Assembly (NCBI GenBank): GCA_012934845.2
Contig: WNNJ02001443.1
Coordinates: forward strand, 62,001 to 126,000
Length of the DNA stretch: 64,000 nucleotides
Direction: 5' to 3'
Source of the DNA: Pomphorhynchus laevis
Taxonomy: Eukaryota; Acanthocephala; Palaeacanthocephala; Echinorhynchida; Pomphorhynchidae
The notes under the pieces were generated by a model that saw only the letters and a list, made by a program, of their open reading frames with translations, did not search any database and had not been told where the DNA came from. A program made the translations under genes and the position numbers. Of this stretch, positions 9,364-21,764 are shown piece by piece; within the stretch, counting starts at the first letter, position 1, and each line of letters begins with the position of its first letter.

Positions 9364-12141
9364 TCAGGTGTCGAGAATGTGTGAACGGAGGAGGTGTTTG
9401 AATGTGATAAAGGAGGGGGCGCGGCGGACGTCGAGAGGGAGTTGATTCCAGGCGAGTGAGGCGGCGACGAGGAAGGATCGGAGACCGTAGTTGTTGGAGT
9501 AATTAGGAACCTGGAGTAAGAGGGTATGACAGGAACGAAGCGATAGCGAGGTGGGGCGAGTATCGTCTAAGAAAGGAAGGTTGATGAACGATAGGGAGCC
9601 GACAGCGATGAGACGAAAGGTAACGAGAAGAAGGCGGAGTTTGATGCGGATGTGGATGGTGGGCCAGGAGAGTTGGGCAAAATATGTGGATGTGTGGTCG
9701 AAGCGACGGAGACGAAAGAGCACTCGAACGGCGGTGTTGATTATTCGTTGTAGGGGTAGGATGATGGATTTTGGAGAATTGGCGAAAAGGCTAAAGCAGT
9801 AATCGATTTTAAGGAAAAGAAGCGATGAAAGAAGAGACATACAAGAACGGAAGTCGATAAGGGGGCGGATACGGCGGATATCATTGAGAATTAAGTTAGA
9901 TGAAGGGACCTTGTCACGGACGAAGGGTTTAAGGGAAAGGTGATCATCGAGATGGAAGTTTAAGAAAGTGAGATTGTGGACTAGGGGGATGGTTGATGAG
10001 GCAAAAGATACAGTGGGAGGAGATATGTTTGGTTTACAGAGGATGATCCACATTATTTTAGACTTGTCAAGGTTTAGAACGAGATGGAGATTGGAAAGAC
10101 GTTCGTAGATAGAAGAAATACAGTTGGAGGCAGAAATGCCGATATGTGTATGCGATGTGCGGGTGCATGAGCATAGATGAGGATATGCTCATGATCAGAT
10201 GGAATGGAGGATGATGAATTAGAACAAACGCAAAAGGAACAGTCGGATAGATATAAGGCAAACCATGCTTCGGAAGAGGAAGAAAAGCCGTAATCATAAC
10301 GAAGGCGAGAAAGGAGGACGGAGTGGTCGACAATGTCGAATGCGGAGGAGAGGTCGAGGGAGATGAGAACACTATATAGAGCCTTGTCTCGAGAAATGAG
10401 TAAGTCGTTGTACACTTTTATGCATGCGATTTCTGTCGATTGATTTGACCAGAAAGCGGATTGGAAAGGAGGGTACAGATTGGATGAGGAGAGATAAGCC
10501 TTGATCTGTTTCAAGATAAGGCGTTCTAAGAGCTTAGAGTAGGGAGTAGTGAAATGGGCGATAACTAGAATGAAGATAGAGTTCGAGCGATTGTTTCTTA
10601 AGGAGGGGACGAACGATTGCGGATTTCCAGTGTGCAGGGAATATACGACTGCGAATGGACGAGTTAAACAAGGTTGTGAGAAACGGGAATATCGATGAGC
10701 ATATGAATTTCAGTATGTGGGTAGGCAGAGTATCGGTAGGTGAGATTTTGCTGGGCAAGGACATGAGAACAGATGAGACTTCGGAAGGTGAGACAGGGAG
10801 AAGATGAAAGAGTTCCGGGAGAATGATGCTAGGCGGGGCCAAGTGAGATAAGATGGATACCGGAGTGTGAGATAGGAACGTGGATACTTTGCTCTAGAAA
10901 AATGACGAATAATCATGGAGGTTGATGTTGCACGGCGGAGTGGAGCGAGCAAGGATTGAGTTAAAAGTATTCCATAGAGTCTTAGTGTTGAATGAAGTAA
11001 TGATTTCATGCTGCCAGGAGTTGCATTTGGTACGTAGTAGGTTGAGATGAGACCGGCGATGAGCAAGATAGGAATCACGTTAAGACGGAGTGATCGAGCG
11101 GAAATCACGTCTGAGAGAGCGGTGATAGACTAGAAAAGAATGGCGGAGTCGACGCTTTGAGAGTAGACATTGGATGTTAAACCATATGGCACGGTGCAAG
11201 CGACGGTGTGGGTGAGACTTGAAGGGCAAGATAATATCGAGAGTAGATGTGAGTTCAGAGTCGAAAAGAAAGGCGAGATCGTGAATAGATGAATATGTTA
11301 TTGTGGGTAATGATAGATACGATTTGAGTAAGGCAGAGCGAAGAAGGGAGAGGTCAAGATTTCTCAAAGAACGACGTAGGATTGTAGGTGTGTGAGGAGA
11401 GTGGTGTGGTTGCGAGTGTGATCAAGGGTGATAAGAAAGTGATCGGATAGACCTGGATCAGAGATGGACAGTGAGGTGTAGGCAGCAAAATGATCGGGGA
11501 CAGCGATGATGTCGAGTGCCCCACCAAGTATATGTGTGTGGGCAGTGGAGATTAGTTTGTAATTGTAGTTGGATAGAATGTTGATGAACCGGATGGAATT
11601 CGTAGAAAAGGGCGGTCTAGGCGGATATTGAAGTCGCCTAGAACGAGTGAAGGGATTGAGGACAAAGAACAATGAGAAAAGAGGTCAGCGAGTTCGGTAA
11701 AAAATAAGGCTGTAGAATCTGATGAACCAGGACGGCATACAATGGCGAGATCTAGAGTGATCGGGTTAGAATAGCGACAAGTGAGCAATTCAAAAGAGCA
11801 AAGACTGAAAGGGGATTGATTTTGCGAAGAGACGCGGGGTGACGCGCGAATGCGACGATGCCGCCATGATTAGAGAATTTAGAAGGGCATGAGCTGAGGG
11901 GGCGGGCGGATTCGACTAGGGAGCAACCGGCAGAGAGCAGACGGCGAATGGAAAGGTCGTCGGAATCTGAGTGCCAGGATTCGGTGAGGCAGAAGAGATC
12001 GATGGATTGCTTGGTGAATAGGTTGAGGATAAGATCGGATTTATTGAGAATAGATCTAGTGTTGAGGAGACCTAGGCGGAAACCGTGTGCTGTGGCGAAA
12101 GAGTCTAGTGGAGAAGACACATAGGAGAGATGGAGCGCCAT
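9364..12141 (-). pseudogene. L2b ORF2: APE endonuclease and reverse transcriptase, broken
   Basis: Start ATG at 12141 overlaps the end of ORF1. The N-terminal piece (11752-12141) reads GFRLGLLNTRSILNKSDL and CLTESWHSDSDDLSIRR, the APE-endonuclease start; VLGDFNIRLDRP (in 11552-11788) is the GDFN motif; AVPDHFAAYTSLSISDPGL and SDHFLITL (11364-11672) give the SDH motif. RT pieces follow: STEIACIKVYNDLL and ISLDLSSAFDIVDHSVLL (10074-10514). The region between the YLSDCSF box and ILIYAHAPAHRIH is deleted, removing GVPQGS and the YADD catalytic box. The C-terminal domain (9364-10053, KLRLLLVTFRLIA, AASLAWNQLPLDV) is open. At least six frame changes in all. It would have nicked target DNA and copied the element RNA; now inactive. 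Confidence 0.85.
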
Positions 12142-13149
12142 CGAATTTTTGGACGGGTGTGGACAACTTGAAAATTTTCGTCTATGTTTCGGATGGAGAG
12201 TGATGTTTCGCCGTTTTCCTCGCGACGGCGTTTTTCGATGCGGGATGAAGAGATTTGAGCGATTTCGGAAGGGGCGCGATCGGGGAAAATTCGAGTGGTT
12301 GAAGATGACATGAGTTTGAATCGTTGAGAGAGGACAGAAGACGCGTGAGAGCGATGCTTGAAAACTATTTTTAGGAGTGGGGGCTGGGAAGGATTAGATT
12401 GAGAAGATTTGTTTAGACAGATGAATGCGACAGGAGAAATGCCCTTGAAAAAGGATGGTTTATCCGCAGGAACAATTGACGAGAGGATGGATCTGAAGGC
12501 GGAAACATCGTGGTCCAGACGTGCTTGTGGAGATAAGGAGTTAGAAGGCGTGATATTAGTGACAATGACGCACGATCGCGAGAAGCCAAGCGCCTCCGTA
12601 AAAAAGGACGACTGACGTGAGTAGGTGAGATCACAATAGAAGAGCTGGCAATTGATGATTTGGAGGGATTTGGTTTGACGACTGGAGACATAGAGGATAA
12701 TGATAATAAATAGGGTGGTAAGCGATGTGAGGAAAGGTTATGAGTGGAAGGATAGTGGAGGTTGGTTGAGGTGATTTTAATTGATGGATGCAAGTTATTG
12801 AGAAACGAGACGGGAAGGACGGAACGTGGGGTGTCGGGGAGTGAAGATGACATGGAATGGGAAGTGTATATGGTGGCAGGGTCGGTGGGTGGAGAAAGGA
12901 CATTAGAAACGACGGGGGTAGTTTGAGTTGACGTGTTGGATGTTGATATGTGCTTATTGAAAATGTTGCAGATTAGTTTGTTGGCACAAAAACCACATAC
13001 GAAGTCTTCTTTAGCCTTATTCTTGTCGCAGGTGATTGTTGTCCAGACGCTGCAGTCGTGTATCGAGCAATGTACTTGCAGTTGTACATACGTATACTAA
13101 TTGGCTGATTTGATTGTAGTGAGTAATGTGACATGTCAGTCTTGTCCAT
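12105..13149 (-). pseudogene. L2b ORF1: zinc finger plus RRM-like protein, broken
   Basis: Starting at ATG 13149 in one frame and then shifting, the strand reads VQLQVHCSIHDCSVWTTI then DFVCGFCANK (about 12985-13085), a C-x4-C / C-x2-C zinc finger present in every ORF1 here. A Ser/Pro/Thr-rich linker follows (12630-12900), then the basic RRM-like part, and the end ENGETSLSIRNIDENFQVV with RWRSISPMC (12105-12311). ORF1 proteins of this kind bind the element RNA. At least three frameshifts. The last Trp codon overlaps the ORF2 start codon (GATGG). Confidence 0.75.
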
Positions 13150-13684
13150 ATACTGTTCACGCTCAATTTTCCATGTTACTGTGCTATAGGATATGGATCG
13201 ATACATTGGCATCGTGTGTAGGATTTTACGACTTGCCATTTCGTATCTTGAAAACTTTAAGTTCGTATATGCTTCCTTCGCAAATTCCTTACAACTATCG
13301 ATTACCATTTGAAACAGCAAATGAAGTGTACTTAACGTTTTCATTGTCGTTTTTCGTTTCCCGAGAGAGCACATGTTTGTGATCGTCGTGCTTATTCGTT
13401 ATTTGCAACCAACCAGCTTGTAAATTGTTTGTGTATTTGTTTGTTTATTTATTTGTTTGTCTAATAACATACCCGATTGTAACTTGTAAATTGAATTCTT
13501 GTACAAGCTCCTATAGTATTTGCAACTGTATCTTTATAAGCGTCAAACTAATACCTGACGAGAAGTTGTTCATACTTGCCGATCGTCAATTTTAACCAGG
13601 AAACAAATGTTACAGAGTCGCTTTTGATGGTTATCTTCTTTGCACCCCATGCTATTGCAAGGTTAAGTCATTTTAAGACAGCGT
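13150..13684 (+). other. Unassigned stretch, possible L2b 5' UTR and a TTTG-rich run
   Basis: The first 250 bases probably contain the 5' UTR of the minus-strand L2b. Open frames on both strands here (13101-13382 plus, 12973-13374 minus) show no motif I recognise. About 13425-13460 is a degenerate TTTG repeat (TTTGTTTGTTTATTTATTTG). From 13470 to 13684 nothing is identifiable. Confidence 0.3.
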
Positions 13685-14397
13685 CTAAACATCCACATTC
13701 AGTATGTCTTTGACTGGGTTATACATCCGAAGTGTCCGTAGAAACCTCGACGTCAAATCGACAGCTATTTTGATCTCCAGCCTTTTCATGCCTCGTCTAG
13801 AATATTGCTTAGGTCTTCTCGTAAACTGTCTAGCATATCAATTTCACTATTTACAAATGATTCTGCACACGACTGCTAGAGTCATCTTCCGCCTTCGCAA
13901 GTACGACCACATCTCCAACACCCTCCGCATCCTTAACTGGGTGGACATTCCGAGCCGCATAACCTCTCAAATTCTCACTTGCATAGCAAATCAAATTCCG
14001 ACACGATCCTCCTTATCTATATCTTCCTGATAGCACATCCTATATGACGACTGGTATCTCCCTAAGAAGTCATCGCTCCTACTCGCTTTTCGTCCCCCGT
14101 CACAACGGTAATCACGGATATCGTGCGTTCACCATCGCTGCACCACGCCTTTGGAACAAACTTCCTCGTGACACAAAATCATTGACGTCGATTAAACACT
14201 TCAAAACTTCTTTGATCGCCTTACTTCTTGCAAACGAACTAAAATAACACTTTATCTTATCAATTCAATAACTCTACATACAAGTTCAAACATTCATCGG
14301 ACGTAAACTTGTCTTTTAATTTTTATAGTGGGCCTGTAAGTGGTTCTATTCACCATAAAGGTCACTCTAAATAAATTCTATTCAATTCTATTCTATT
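13685..14397 (+). mobile_element. L2-related LINE, third subfamily, 3' end
   Basis: Two open stretches, 13704-14030 and 14044-14247, together cover the C-terminal domain of an L2-type ORF2: ISSLFMPRLEYCLGLL, TTARVIFRLRKYDHI, LNWVDIPSRI, then GYRAFTIAAPRLWNKLP. They are separated by a frame change and a TGA at 14028-14030. The 3' UTR resembles the L2 tail (GGGCCTGTAAGTGG, CTCTAAATAAATTC) with a different, less perfect hairpin, and ends in repeats of ATTCTATTCA type. The palm domain is absent. It is distinct from L2a and L2b in protein sequence. The 235 bases after it (14398-14632) show nothing identifiable. Confidence 0.75.
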
Positions 14398-14632
14398 AAA
14401 TACACATCTTCTTGACGGTATCTCGCAACATAGTCCGTATTTTGCCTACCAGCGTATCCCAGTAACTTTCGCTTTCTTGCCTCTTTATATAACTAGTGGA
14501 AGGTCGTAGCCATCCACAAATAGGATTGTGTTCGATCGCTTGCCCACACTATAAAAATAATTGCCGTTTTGTCAATATTTTATCCACATTTAGATCAATG
14601 TTGATGTCTCGATTTTATCTTAGCAAGCCGTT

Positions 14633-16075
14633 GTTTAAAAAAGATTTATTTAAATGCGTGTCAGCGCACGCATACATGACCACACAAAAAAAAACAAAAA
14701 TGTAAATCATGTGTCGAGAAGGTGTAAACGGAGTAGGTGTTTGAATATGATAAAGGAGGGAGCGCAGCAGACGTCAAGAGGGAGTTGATTCCAGGCGAGT
14801 GAGGTGGCGACGAACAAGGATCGGAGACTATAGTTGTTGGAGTAATTGGGAACGTGGAGTAAGAGGGTATGACGGGAATGCAGCGATAGCGAGGTGGAGC
14901 AAGTGTCGTCTAAGAAAGGAAGGTTGATGAACGATGGGGAGCCGACATCGATGATACGAAAAGCTACGAGAAGAAGGCGGAGTTTGATGCGGAAGTGGAT
15001 GGTGGGCTAGGAGAGTTGTTTCTCAATTATAAGTCCTAATACTCGTGCACAGTTTGTATTAATGGGTAACTTAGGATCTAAATCATATATTTTCAGATGG
15101 AGAAACACCACCATTGGATCATTTAGATTTTCGATTATAATTATATCTTCAGAGTAGTAATCGCATGCCGTTAATATATTCTTTATGATATTCTTCTAAT
15201 GTATTTCTTCTGATTAAACGTTCTCCTTTAATTTTTTAATTTATATATTTTACAATTTTTCGTTTAATTTTTTACAGTGAACTAGTTTAAATATGTATCT
15301 ATTAAATTATTTTAATGATTTTGAAGAAAATTCTTAAAATTTCACTTTTAATGTAATCCAAGTTCTTCAGTTCCGGCAATAATTTAGTTGCCGATCTGAA
15401 CACTTCCTCATAATACAGAGTTGTAAGTTGTTTCGAAATAATAAGCTGTTGATGTGAACAAGATATGGAACAATAAAATCACGCTTGCTAAGGTATGATA
15501 ACAGAACAAATCTATGCCTTTATTAAATTCCCATTTGATTCCATGAGAATCAAATAAGCTAACTGAGTCTACGTATTTAATATAATTATAAAATAAACAA
15601 AACATAATAATGTTAAATATAATAATGCTAATCTATAGGCATAGATTACATTCGAATACACCCGCCTTTATTACATTCAAATACATCCTCCGTACCCACC
15701 TCCTCGACACATGATTTAGAGTTTTGTTTTTTGTCGTTGTGGTCATGTAAGCGGTGCGCCGGCACGCATTTTCCATGTAAAAATAAATCCTTTTTTACGA
15801 TTCTCAGACGTACCTAGACGATTTACGAGTCCTGCATACATAATAATAAATATAATAATGTAGAGGAAATTTATTAGGGCACTGCGTCTCTCGACTTGGC
15901 CAAATGAAAGAAATTAAATAAAACATTGTGCAACGACTTCATTTGAGATAATATCAATATTTGATAGTCCACCGCTAGTTCCCAACAGGCAAAAGAAATT
16001 TAGCAGGTTTATCAGGTTAGCCGTAAACTTAACCTATCGATCTCCTTCAAAGATTTTTGCGCTAACACCGGGCAC
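14633..16075 (-). repeat. Inverted duplication, right arm
   Basis: Reverse-complement twin of 7328-8772. In plus-strand order it contains an L2b 3' end on the minus strand (14636-15012), a PLE remnant (about 15013-15633), an L2b tail on the plus strand (about 15648-15796) and the LINE-X 3' end (to 16075). Unlike the left arm, its LINE-X sequence continues past the arm boundary into 16076-16370, so the right arm sits in the original context and the left arm looks like the copy. Its L2b tail lacks the GCCACGTT segment seen at 8744-8755. Confidence 0.85.
14636..15012 (-). mobile_element. L2b LINE, 3' end in the right arm
   Basis: Minus-strand L2b C-terminal region and tail. The tail hairpin reads GCGTGCGCTGACACGC, with the outer segment partly lost. 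It joins PLE sequence at about 15013 at the same junction as in the left arm, but differs from 8393-8772 at clearly more positions than the central parts of the two arms do. Confidence 0.75.
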
Positions 16076-16370
16076 TCAAATACGTGGGATAAAGACTCAC
16101 ATCTATCACCACAGAAAAACACACACACGAAACTCCACGTTTATGGACAGGTATGCGAGTGCAACAAAACTTGTCGTGATATCCGTGTAAAGAAACCCTC
16201 CAAACGAGGGGGCGTTTAGAAGCACACGGAGACTGCCAACTCGTTTGCGTATTAACTGGTGAAGTGTACAGATGATGATCTAGCTTGCTAACCTTATCTG
16301 TAAAGTCTTTTTTATTTTGAATATAATGTACCGTATCTTGTGCTCCGATCATATTTCGTAAATACTCCGT
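15860..16370 (-). mobile_element. LINE-X, C-terminal end and 3' UTR fragment
   Basis: On the minus strand this encodes the end of an ORF2 close to that of LINE-X at 49800-50027: SPCASKRPLVWRVSLHGYHD (compare EPCARKRPLIWRASVHGYHD), RIPVH, then, after one frame change, CGDRCESLSHVFECPVL, a C-x3-C...H-x4-C zinc-finger-like end. The final part lies inside the right arm of the inverted duplication and is repeated at 7328-7550. 5'-truncated at about 16370. Boundary at 15860 is an estimate. Confidence 0.65.
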
Positions 16371-16845
16371 ACATAACTCGACTTTAGATAAAACATAAAC
16401 CGCAGTCGTCGAGCACTTCGGAGAGACGCCTACAACACGCTTAATGAATCTGATAAATATAATAATAAATATTGAAGCAGTATTAAACTATGGGTGTATT
16501 AAAGTATTGAAAATTTTTATTAGTATTCACTGTTCGAGTAATTCAGATTATCTAACTTATTCAGAATAAGTCAGAATGAATCTAACTGAAATAATAATTA
16601 TTATTACTAGAAAATTGTCTTGGTTATTAAAATTCTTACAATATACACAAGTGAATTGACGAACTGCAGTTAGCAATTACGGAATAAGACTACAATCAAT
16701 TGAACTAACTTGGAATCAAACGAACTTGGAATGACGCGTGGGAAACCCAACAATGTACAAAACTGTTGTGTATGTAACGGTCATAGTAAATCCTCAAAAA
16801 TGTAAAATTATTGTACATCCGGAAAACATTAATAAAGTCAGGACG
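16371..16845 (+). other. Unassigned AT-rich stretch
   Basis: Between the LINE-X fragment and the RLE-A element. It contains AT-rich sequence with AATAATAAAT-type runs (about 16455-16475 and 16590-16610). No coding frame of note and no motif shared with the families of this window was found. Confidence 0.3.
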
Positions 16846-17436
16846 GTACTGATGTCGAAGTGTGTGCAGAAGGAGGAAAAATCCTCGGATCATTTGTAGG
16901 TCAAGAAACCTTTGTTGAACGAAGTGTAACTGAGAAAATTACCGGATGGATAGACGAAATCCACAAGCTTTGTAAGATTCTACCCATTGATGCTCAAATA
17001 GGCTATGCTGCATTAAGCCAAGCACTTCAATTTCGTTGGACACACCTATTAAGAACAACACCAGTCATTAATATGATTTGGCAACTCTGGTTGATTGTTT
17101 ACAGAATAATTTTATACCAAAGCTGTTTGGATTGAATAAGGGAATAAAAGAGCTCATTGTAGTAGCTTCGCTTCCATTCAGCCATGGAGGGCTTGGTATA
17201 CTAAATCCCCTAGAGATGGCGGAGTCCAATTATAGTTTATCCCCGGAGCAATGTCAACCGTTTTTGGAAAATTTTGTTGGTGAAGAATTGGAAATTTTGG
17301 AATTGAAACTTTTATCGAGCATAAAATTAGCTAAATCTCAATATCATACGAACAAAAGACTTTTATTTTTACAAAGAGTAAGTGAAAGATACAAGACTAT
17401 TATAGAGTACGCAGGTGATAAAGAAGCTTCATTATA
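16846..17436 (+). pseudogene. RLE-A ORF, segment after the RT palm
   Basis: The first frame (to about 17090) reads ILGSFVGQETFVERSVTEKI and AALSQALQFRWTHLLRTTP; a frame change then gives NNFIPKLFGLNKG and LPFSHGGLGILNPLEMAES (17078-17437). Parallel segments in the copy at 37786-39425 are AYVALTQALQHSWNFIQRT, and in the copy at 50269-52812 LPFSMGGLGISNPYENT. This is the conserved linker between RT and endonuclease. One frameshift near 17085. Confidence 0.75.
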
Positions 17437-17537
17437 ATAATACAATAATTTATTTAAAGTGGCAAATGCGTGCAAAATGCACGCTTACATGACCACTAAC
17501 AAACAAAAAAAGAACATCAAAAGTCACAGATAATTAG

Positions 17538-20429
17538 TTAATTGTTGAAATGGAATTGGATTTGGCGTTTGAAGCACGGCATAGATGTTGATTGGCGGAT
17601 ATGAATAGGCAGTTGATTCCACGAGAGAGGAGCAGACACAACGAAGGAGCGGAAGCCAAAAGTGGTAGAGTAGTATGGGACATGTAAAAGAAGGGAATTA
17701 CGGGAACGCAGAGCACAATACACAGTACGAGAATTGTCGAGAAAAGGAAGGTTGAGAAATGAAGGGGTATGAGAAGTTATAATGCGAAAAGCAATGATAA
17801 GAAGACGAATTTGAAAACGACAATAAATGGTAGGCAAACCAAGAGAAACAAGATGTTGGGATGTATGATCAAAACGACGAAGACGGAGGAGAACTCGGAC
17901 GGCCGCGTTGATGATGCATTGTAAAGGAAGAAGAGTGGATTTAGGTGAGTTGGAAAATATACTAAGATAGTAATCAAGTCTTGAGAAAAGAAGAGAAGAT
18001 ATGAGAGTCATACAAGAAGGGAAATCGATCAATCTACGAATTTGACGGAGATCGCGGTGTATCAAGGTAGATGAGCGTACTTAATCACTAACGAATGGTT
18101 TAAGTGAAAGTCGGTTGTCGAAATGAAAGCCTAGGAAAACGAGATTATCAACGATAGGAAGAATTGTAGAATTTAATGATACGGAAGGAGGTTCTACGCC
18201 GAAGCGTCGAGGTAGGATCCACATAATTTTAGATTTATCAGAATTCAGAGAAAGGCGAAGGGAAGAAAGATGATTGGAAATTGAGACAAGACAGCTGGAA
18301 ACAGAAACACTATGATGAATACGATAAGCAGGTGAGTGAGCATAGATGAGAATGTCATCATCATATTGCATAACATGGAAGTTAAATGTATAAGAAATCA
18401 AAGACAAGTCACCGAGAAGAAGAGAGAAAAGCATATGGCCTAATACATAGTTTATGGAACACCGATCGGGATGGATGAAGGATGGGAGAGAGAAGAGTTA
18501 GAATAGACGCGAAATGTACGGTTTGATAGATATGAAGAAAACCATGATACAGTGGGTAAAGAGAAGTCATAATCATGACGAAGGCGATGGAGAAGAATCG
18601 AGTGATCGACGATGTCAAAAGCAGACGATAGATCAAGAGAAACTATGACACTACATAATTTATGATCGCGCGAGATGAGTAAGTCATTATAAACTTTAAG
18701 ACAGGCAATTTCAGTAGAGTGATTAGAGCGAAAAGCGGCTTGGAAGGGAGGAAATAAGTTGTAGGAAAATAGATATGTATTAACTTGCCTGAGAACGAGA
18801 CGCTCAAGGAGTTTAGAGGGGGTTGGGAGAAGTGAGATTGGACGGTACGAAGATGGTAGTGAGGAGTCGTGTGATTGCTTTTTGATGAGGGGACGAACAG
18901 TGGCGCATTTCCAGATGGAAGGAAATGTACGGCTACGGATGGACGAGTTGAAAAATGTAGTTAGGAAGGGTGAGATAGAGGAGCAGATATTTTTAAGTAA
19001 GTGAGTTGGAATTGGGTCAGAAGGAGAGGTTTTGTTAGGTAATGACAGCAGAACCGAAGAAACTTCATCAGACGAAACGGGAATAAGGTGGAATAGTTCT
19101 GGGAGGGAAGTATTTAAAGAGAAGAGTGGGTACAATGGGGCTATGGGTAGTAGGAAAAGTAAATTAGATAGCTTAGTGCTTAGATAAGAAGAGAATTCAT
19201 CAGGATTTATATTACAAGGGGATGATCGTGAAAGAATTGAGTTTAAGATTTTCCAATGAGATTTAGAGTTGTAAGATGACTCGAGTTGATTTCGCCAAAA
19301 GATAGTACGTTTAATACGTATAAGAATAAGATGTGAACGGCGTAGATAAAAGTAGGAATCACGAAGATTTGGAGGGCGTGAGTGGGGAGAACGTTTAAGA
19401 AAGCGATTATGCACACGAAAAGAGTGAAGGAGTCGACGCATAGAAAGACTACAGTCAGAATCGAACCAGGGAGCATGGAGCAAGTGATGAGGGTGTCGGA
19501 GTCGACTAGGCAAAATTTATTGATGATAGACATAAGTTCGGAATCAAACAGAATGCATAGATCATAGGGGGGGGAGATATTTACGAGGAAGTGAACAAAG
19601 TGAAGAATTGAGTAAGGCTTTGCAGAGAATATGGATATCAAGAAGTTTCCAGGGTCGACTTGGTGTGGATAATGCTGGAGGCGGATAAGGAGGATGGGGA
19701 CGAGTAAGAGTAATAGTGACAAGGAAATGATCGGACAAACCAGGATCAGTAATTGACAAGGAAGTATAGTCATTGAAGCAGTTAGGGACAGCAATGATGT
19801 CGAGAGCACCGCCGAGAATATGAGATGGGCTTTTTGAAAGTAATTTATAGATTAAATCAGAAAAAAGATTAGTTAAAGTGATAGAGTCAGAGTCAGCCGG
19901 GCGATCGAGACGAATGTTAAAGTCATTAAGAACAAATGAGGGAGTATAAGACAATGAATAGTGATACATAAGATCTGCAAGGTCGTTAAAGAAGATACGT
20001 GATGGGGCAACTGAACCTGGACGGTATACAATCACAAGTTCAAGATGGAAAGGAGTTGATAATCTGCATGAGTAATTCGAACGAGGTGTAACGGATGTTA
20101 ACGTCTATTTTACGTAAAGACAATGGGTGATGAGCAATGGCAACAATACCGCCATGGTTAGAAGCAGTAGATGTGTGGGAGGCAATTGGACGAGCTGATT
20201 CAACTAAAGAACAACTAGAGCGACATAGACAACGAATAGCAAGATCGTCGGAGTCACAATGCCAGGATTCGGTAATGCAGAGAATATCGATAAATAATTG
20301 ATCGAAGATATCAAGAAGCATATCAACTTTATGAAGAATGGAGCGAGTGTTGAATAGACTAAGACGAAAAGTATGCTTAGGAGCGAGATCGACTAGCGAA
20401 GAAGACAAGGGGGAGAGATGGGACGCCAT
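17538..20429 (-). pseudogene. L2a ORF2: APE endonuclease and reverse transcriptase, broken
   Basis: ATG at 20429 overlaps ORF1. Motifs in order: RLSLFNTRSILHKVDMLLD and CITESWHCDSDDLAIR (20040-20429); NHGGIVAIAHHP; FVLNDFNIRLDRPAD, where GDFN reads NDFN, and SDHFLVTITL (19562-20035). The long frame 18452-19513 covers the RT fingers and palm (SYRPISLLPTPSKLLE, VSLDLSSAFDIVDHSILL). The catalytic box near 18365 reads YDDD instead of YADD. The C-terminal domain is open at 17538-18065 (PLSWNQLPIHIRQST). About four frame changes. It was an APE-type endonuclease/RT; inactive now. Confidence 0.85.
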
Positions 20430-21764
20430 CGAATTTTTGGCCTTGTGTGTACAACGTGAAAATTTCCGTTGATTTGACGTATAGATAAGGATGACTCGCC
20501 GTTTGTTTCACGTCGATGTTTCTCAATGCGAGCTAAATTGAGCTGGGCAATATCAGAAGGGGAGCGGTCAGGAAAGATACGACAAGTAGACGAAGTGGTA
20601 AGAAGGTTAAAACGTTGGGAAAGTACGAAGACTGCATGTGAACTATGTCGGAAAACGATTTTTAGGAGTGGATGACTGAGATGACTGGATTTAGTGGATT
20701 TGTTTAAACGGATCAATGATACAGGAGCGATATTTTTGAAGAGGGATGAATTATTATCAGTAAGAATGGTTGCTAGTATAGATCTGAATGCAGGTACATC
20801 ATCATTGAGGCGACATTGATGAGAAGCAGATTCGGAAACCTTTAAATTACATATGATAATGCATCAATCGCGCGAAGGAAAACGATTAAGTAGTGGTGGA
20901 CGGATATACCTGGTAGTAGTAGAGGCAGAAGAGCAGATAAACGTGGGAATGACATGGATGCTAAGTGAAGATTTAAGATAGTTTGGAGCATGTGTGACAG
21001 GAGTGGAGTGTGAATCGGTTGATCGGAGATGTTACTGGAGATGATTTTGACGGAAGGATGTAAATTATTGATAGGTGATACGGTTGGAGCATGTGTGACA
21101 GAAGTAGATTATTGAATAGGTTGAACGGAGATGTTACTGGAGATAATTTCGAAGGAAGGTCGTAAATTATTGAGAAGTGAAACGGTGGAGGTAGAGTAAG
21201 GAGTATGTGAAGAGAATAAAGAGGTATGAGATGTATTTAGATGTGGGGATGAATAGGAAAAATGAGGTACGAGATGTTACTGTTTGCATTGTTAGGAAGA
21301 TGAAGATTAAGGGAAGTTTTATCCGTAGTTAAAGGAGGAATGTGTGTGAGAGAAGTTTCAAGAACGGTTTTCATAGATGACCAATGAGTAAGTAAGCAAA
21401 CGGATGACGACGATAGCTTGGGAAATATGTTGTCGTTTGTTGATGTTCCATGTATAACAGCAGTCTGAGTCGACTGAGAGATATCATCAAGTTCATTTAT
21501 TGAGCACAACTCTGTTTCGTTAGCGTTCAGAACGTCTCCACCGTTTGAGTGGTCATTCTTCATTAGCTTACCTACGAGGGCAGCACAACAGAAGTCGCAG
21601 AGGAAATTCCGATTTAAAACGTTGTCCTCGTCAGTCAAAGGAATAGCAACGTGAGTCCAGACATTGCAGTTCTTGTTGTCGCATCCAATTTGCTTTTCGA
21701 TGTAAGCTTCCTTGACGGACTATAGTTGCTGGCCGACATGTTTAGTTAGCTTTCTCTTTGCCAT
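20393..21764 (-). pseudogene. L2a ORF1: zinc finger plus RRM-like protein, broken
   Basis: Begins MAKRKLTKHVGQQL at 21764, with an in-frame TAG soon after (about 21722), then IGCDNKNCNVWTHV and NFLCDFCCAALV (21570-21690): the C-x4-C / C-x2-C finger shared by all ORF1 proteins here. A Ser/Thr/Asn-rich middle (21237-21638) and a decayed stretch lead to FPDRSPSDIAQLNLARIEKH and ETNGESSLSIRQINGNF (20393-20716), the conserved end. The stretch 20717-21236 shows several frame breaks and some local repetition (two related segments at about 20990-21080 and 21085-21180). Confidence 0.7.

Larger units (their letters stand above)
9286..13149 (-). mobile_element. L2-like LINE, subfamily L2b, nearly full length but decayed
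   Basis: The most complete L2b copy in the window, on the minus strand: ORF1 start near 13149, ORF1/ORF2 overlap at 12105-12141, ORF2 to 9364, and the tail with hairpin GCGTGC-gctg-GCACGC at about 9325-9340, ending in an A-rich run at 9286. The sense strand is strongly pyrimidine-rich. Both ORFs are broken by several frameshifts. The insertion separates a PLE fragment (to 9250) from unassigned DNA (13150 on). Target-site duplications were not resolved by eye. Confidence 0.85.

Noticed and set aside
9551-9802. Arg-rich plus-strand frame as a nucleic-acid-binding protein
   Set aside because: It is the antisense of the pyrimidine-rich L2b ORF2; the same effect produces such frames opposite every L2 copy (for example 12409-12615, 24732-24959).
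16705-16893. Small minus-strand gene
   Set aside because: No motif, low-complexity residues, and it overlaps the start of the plus-strand RLE-A piece.
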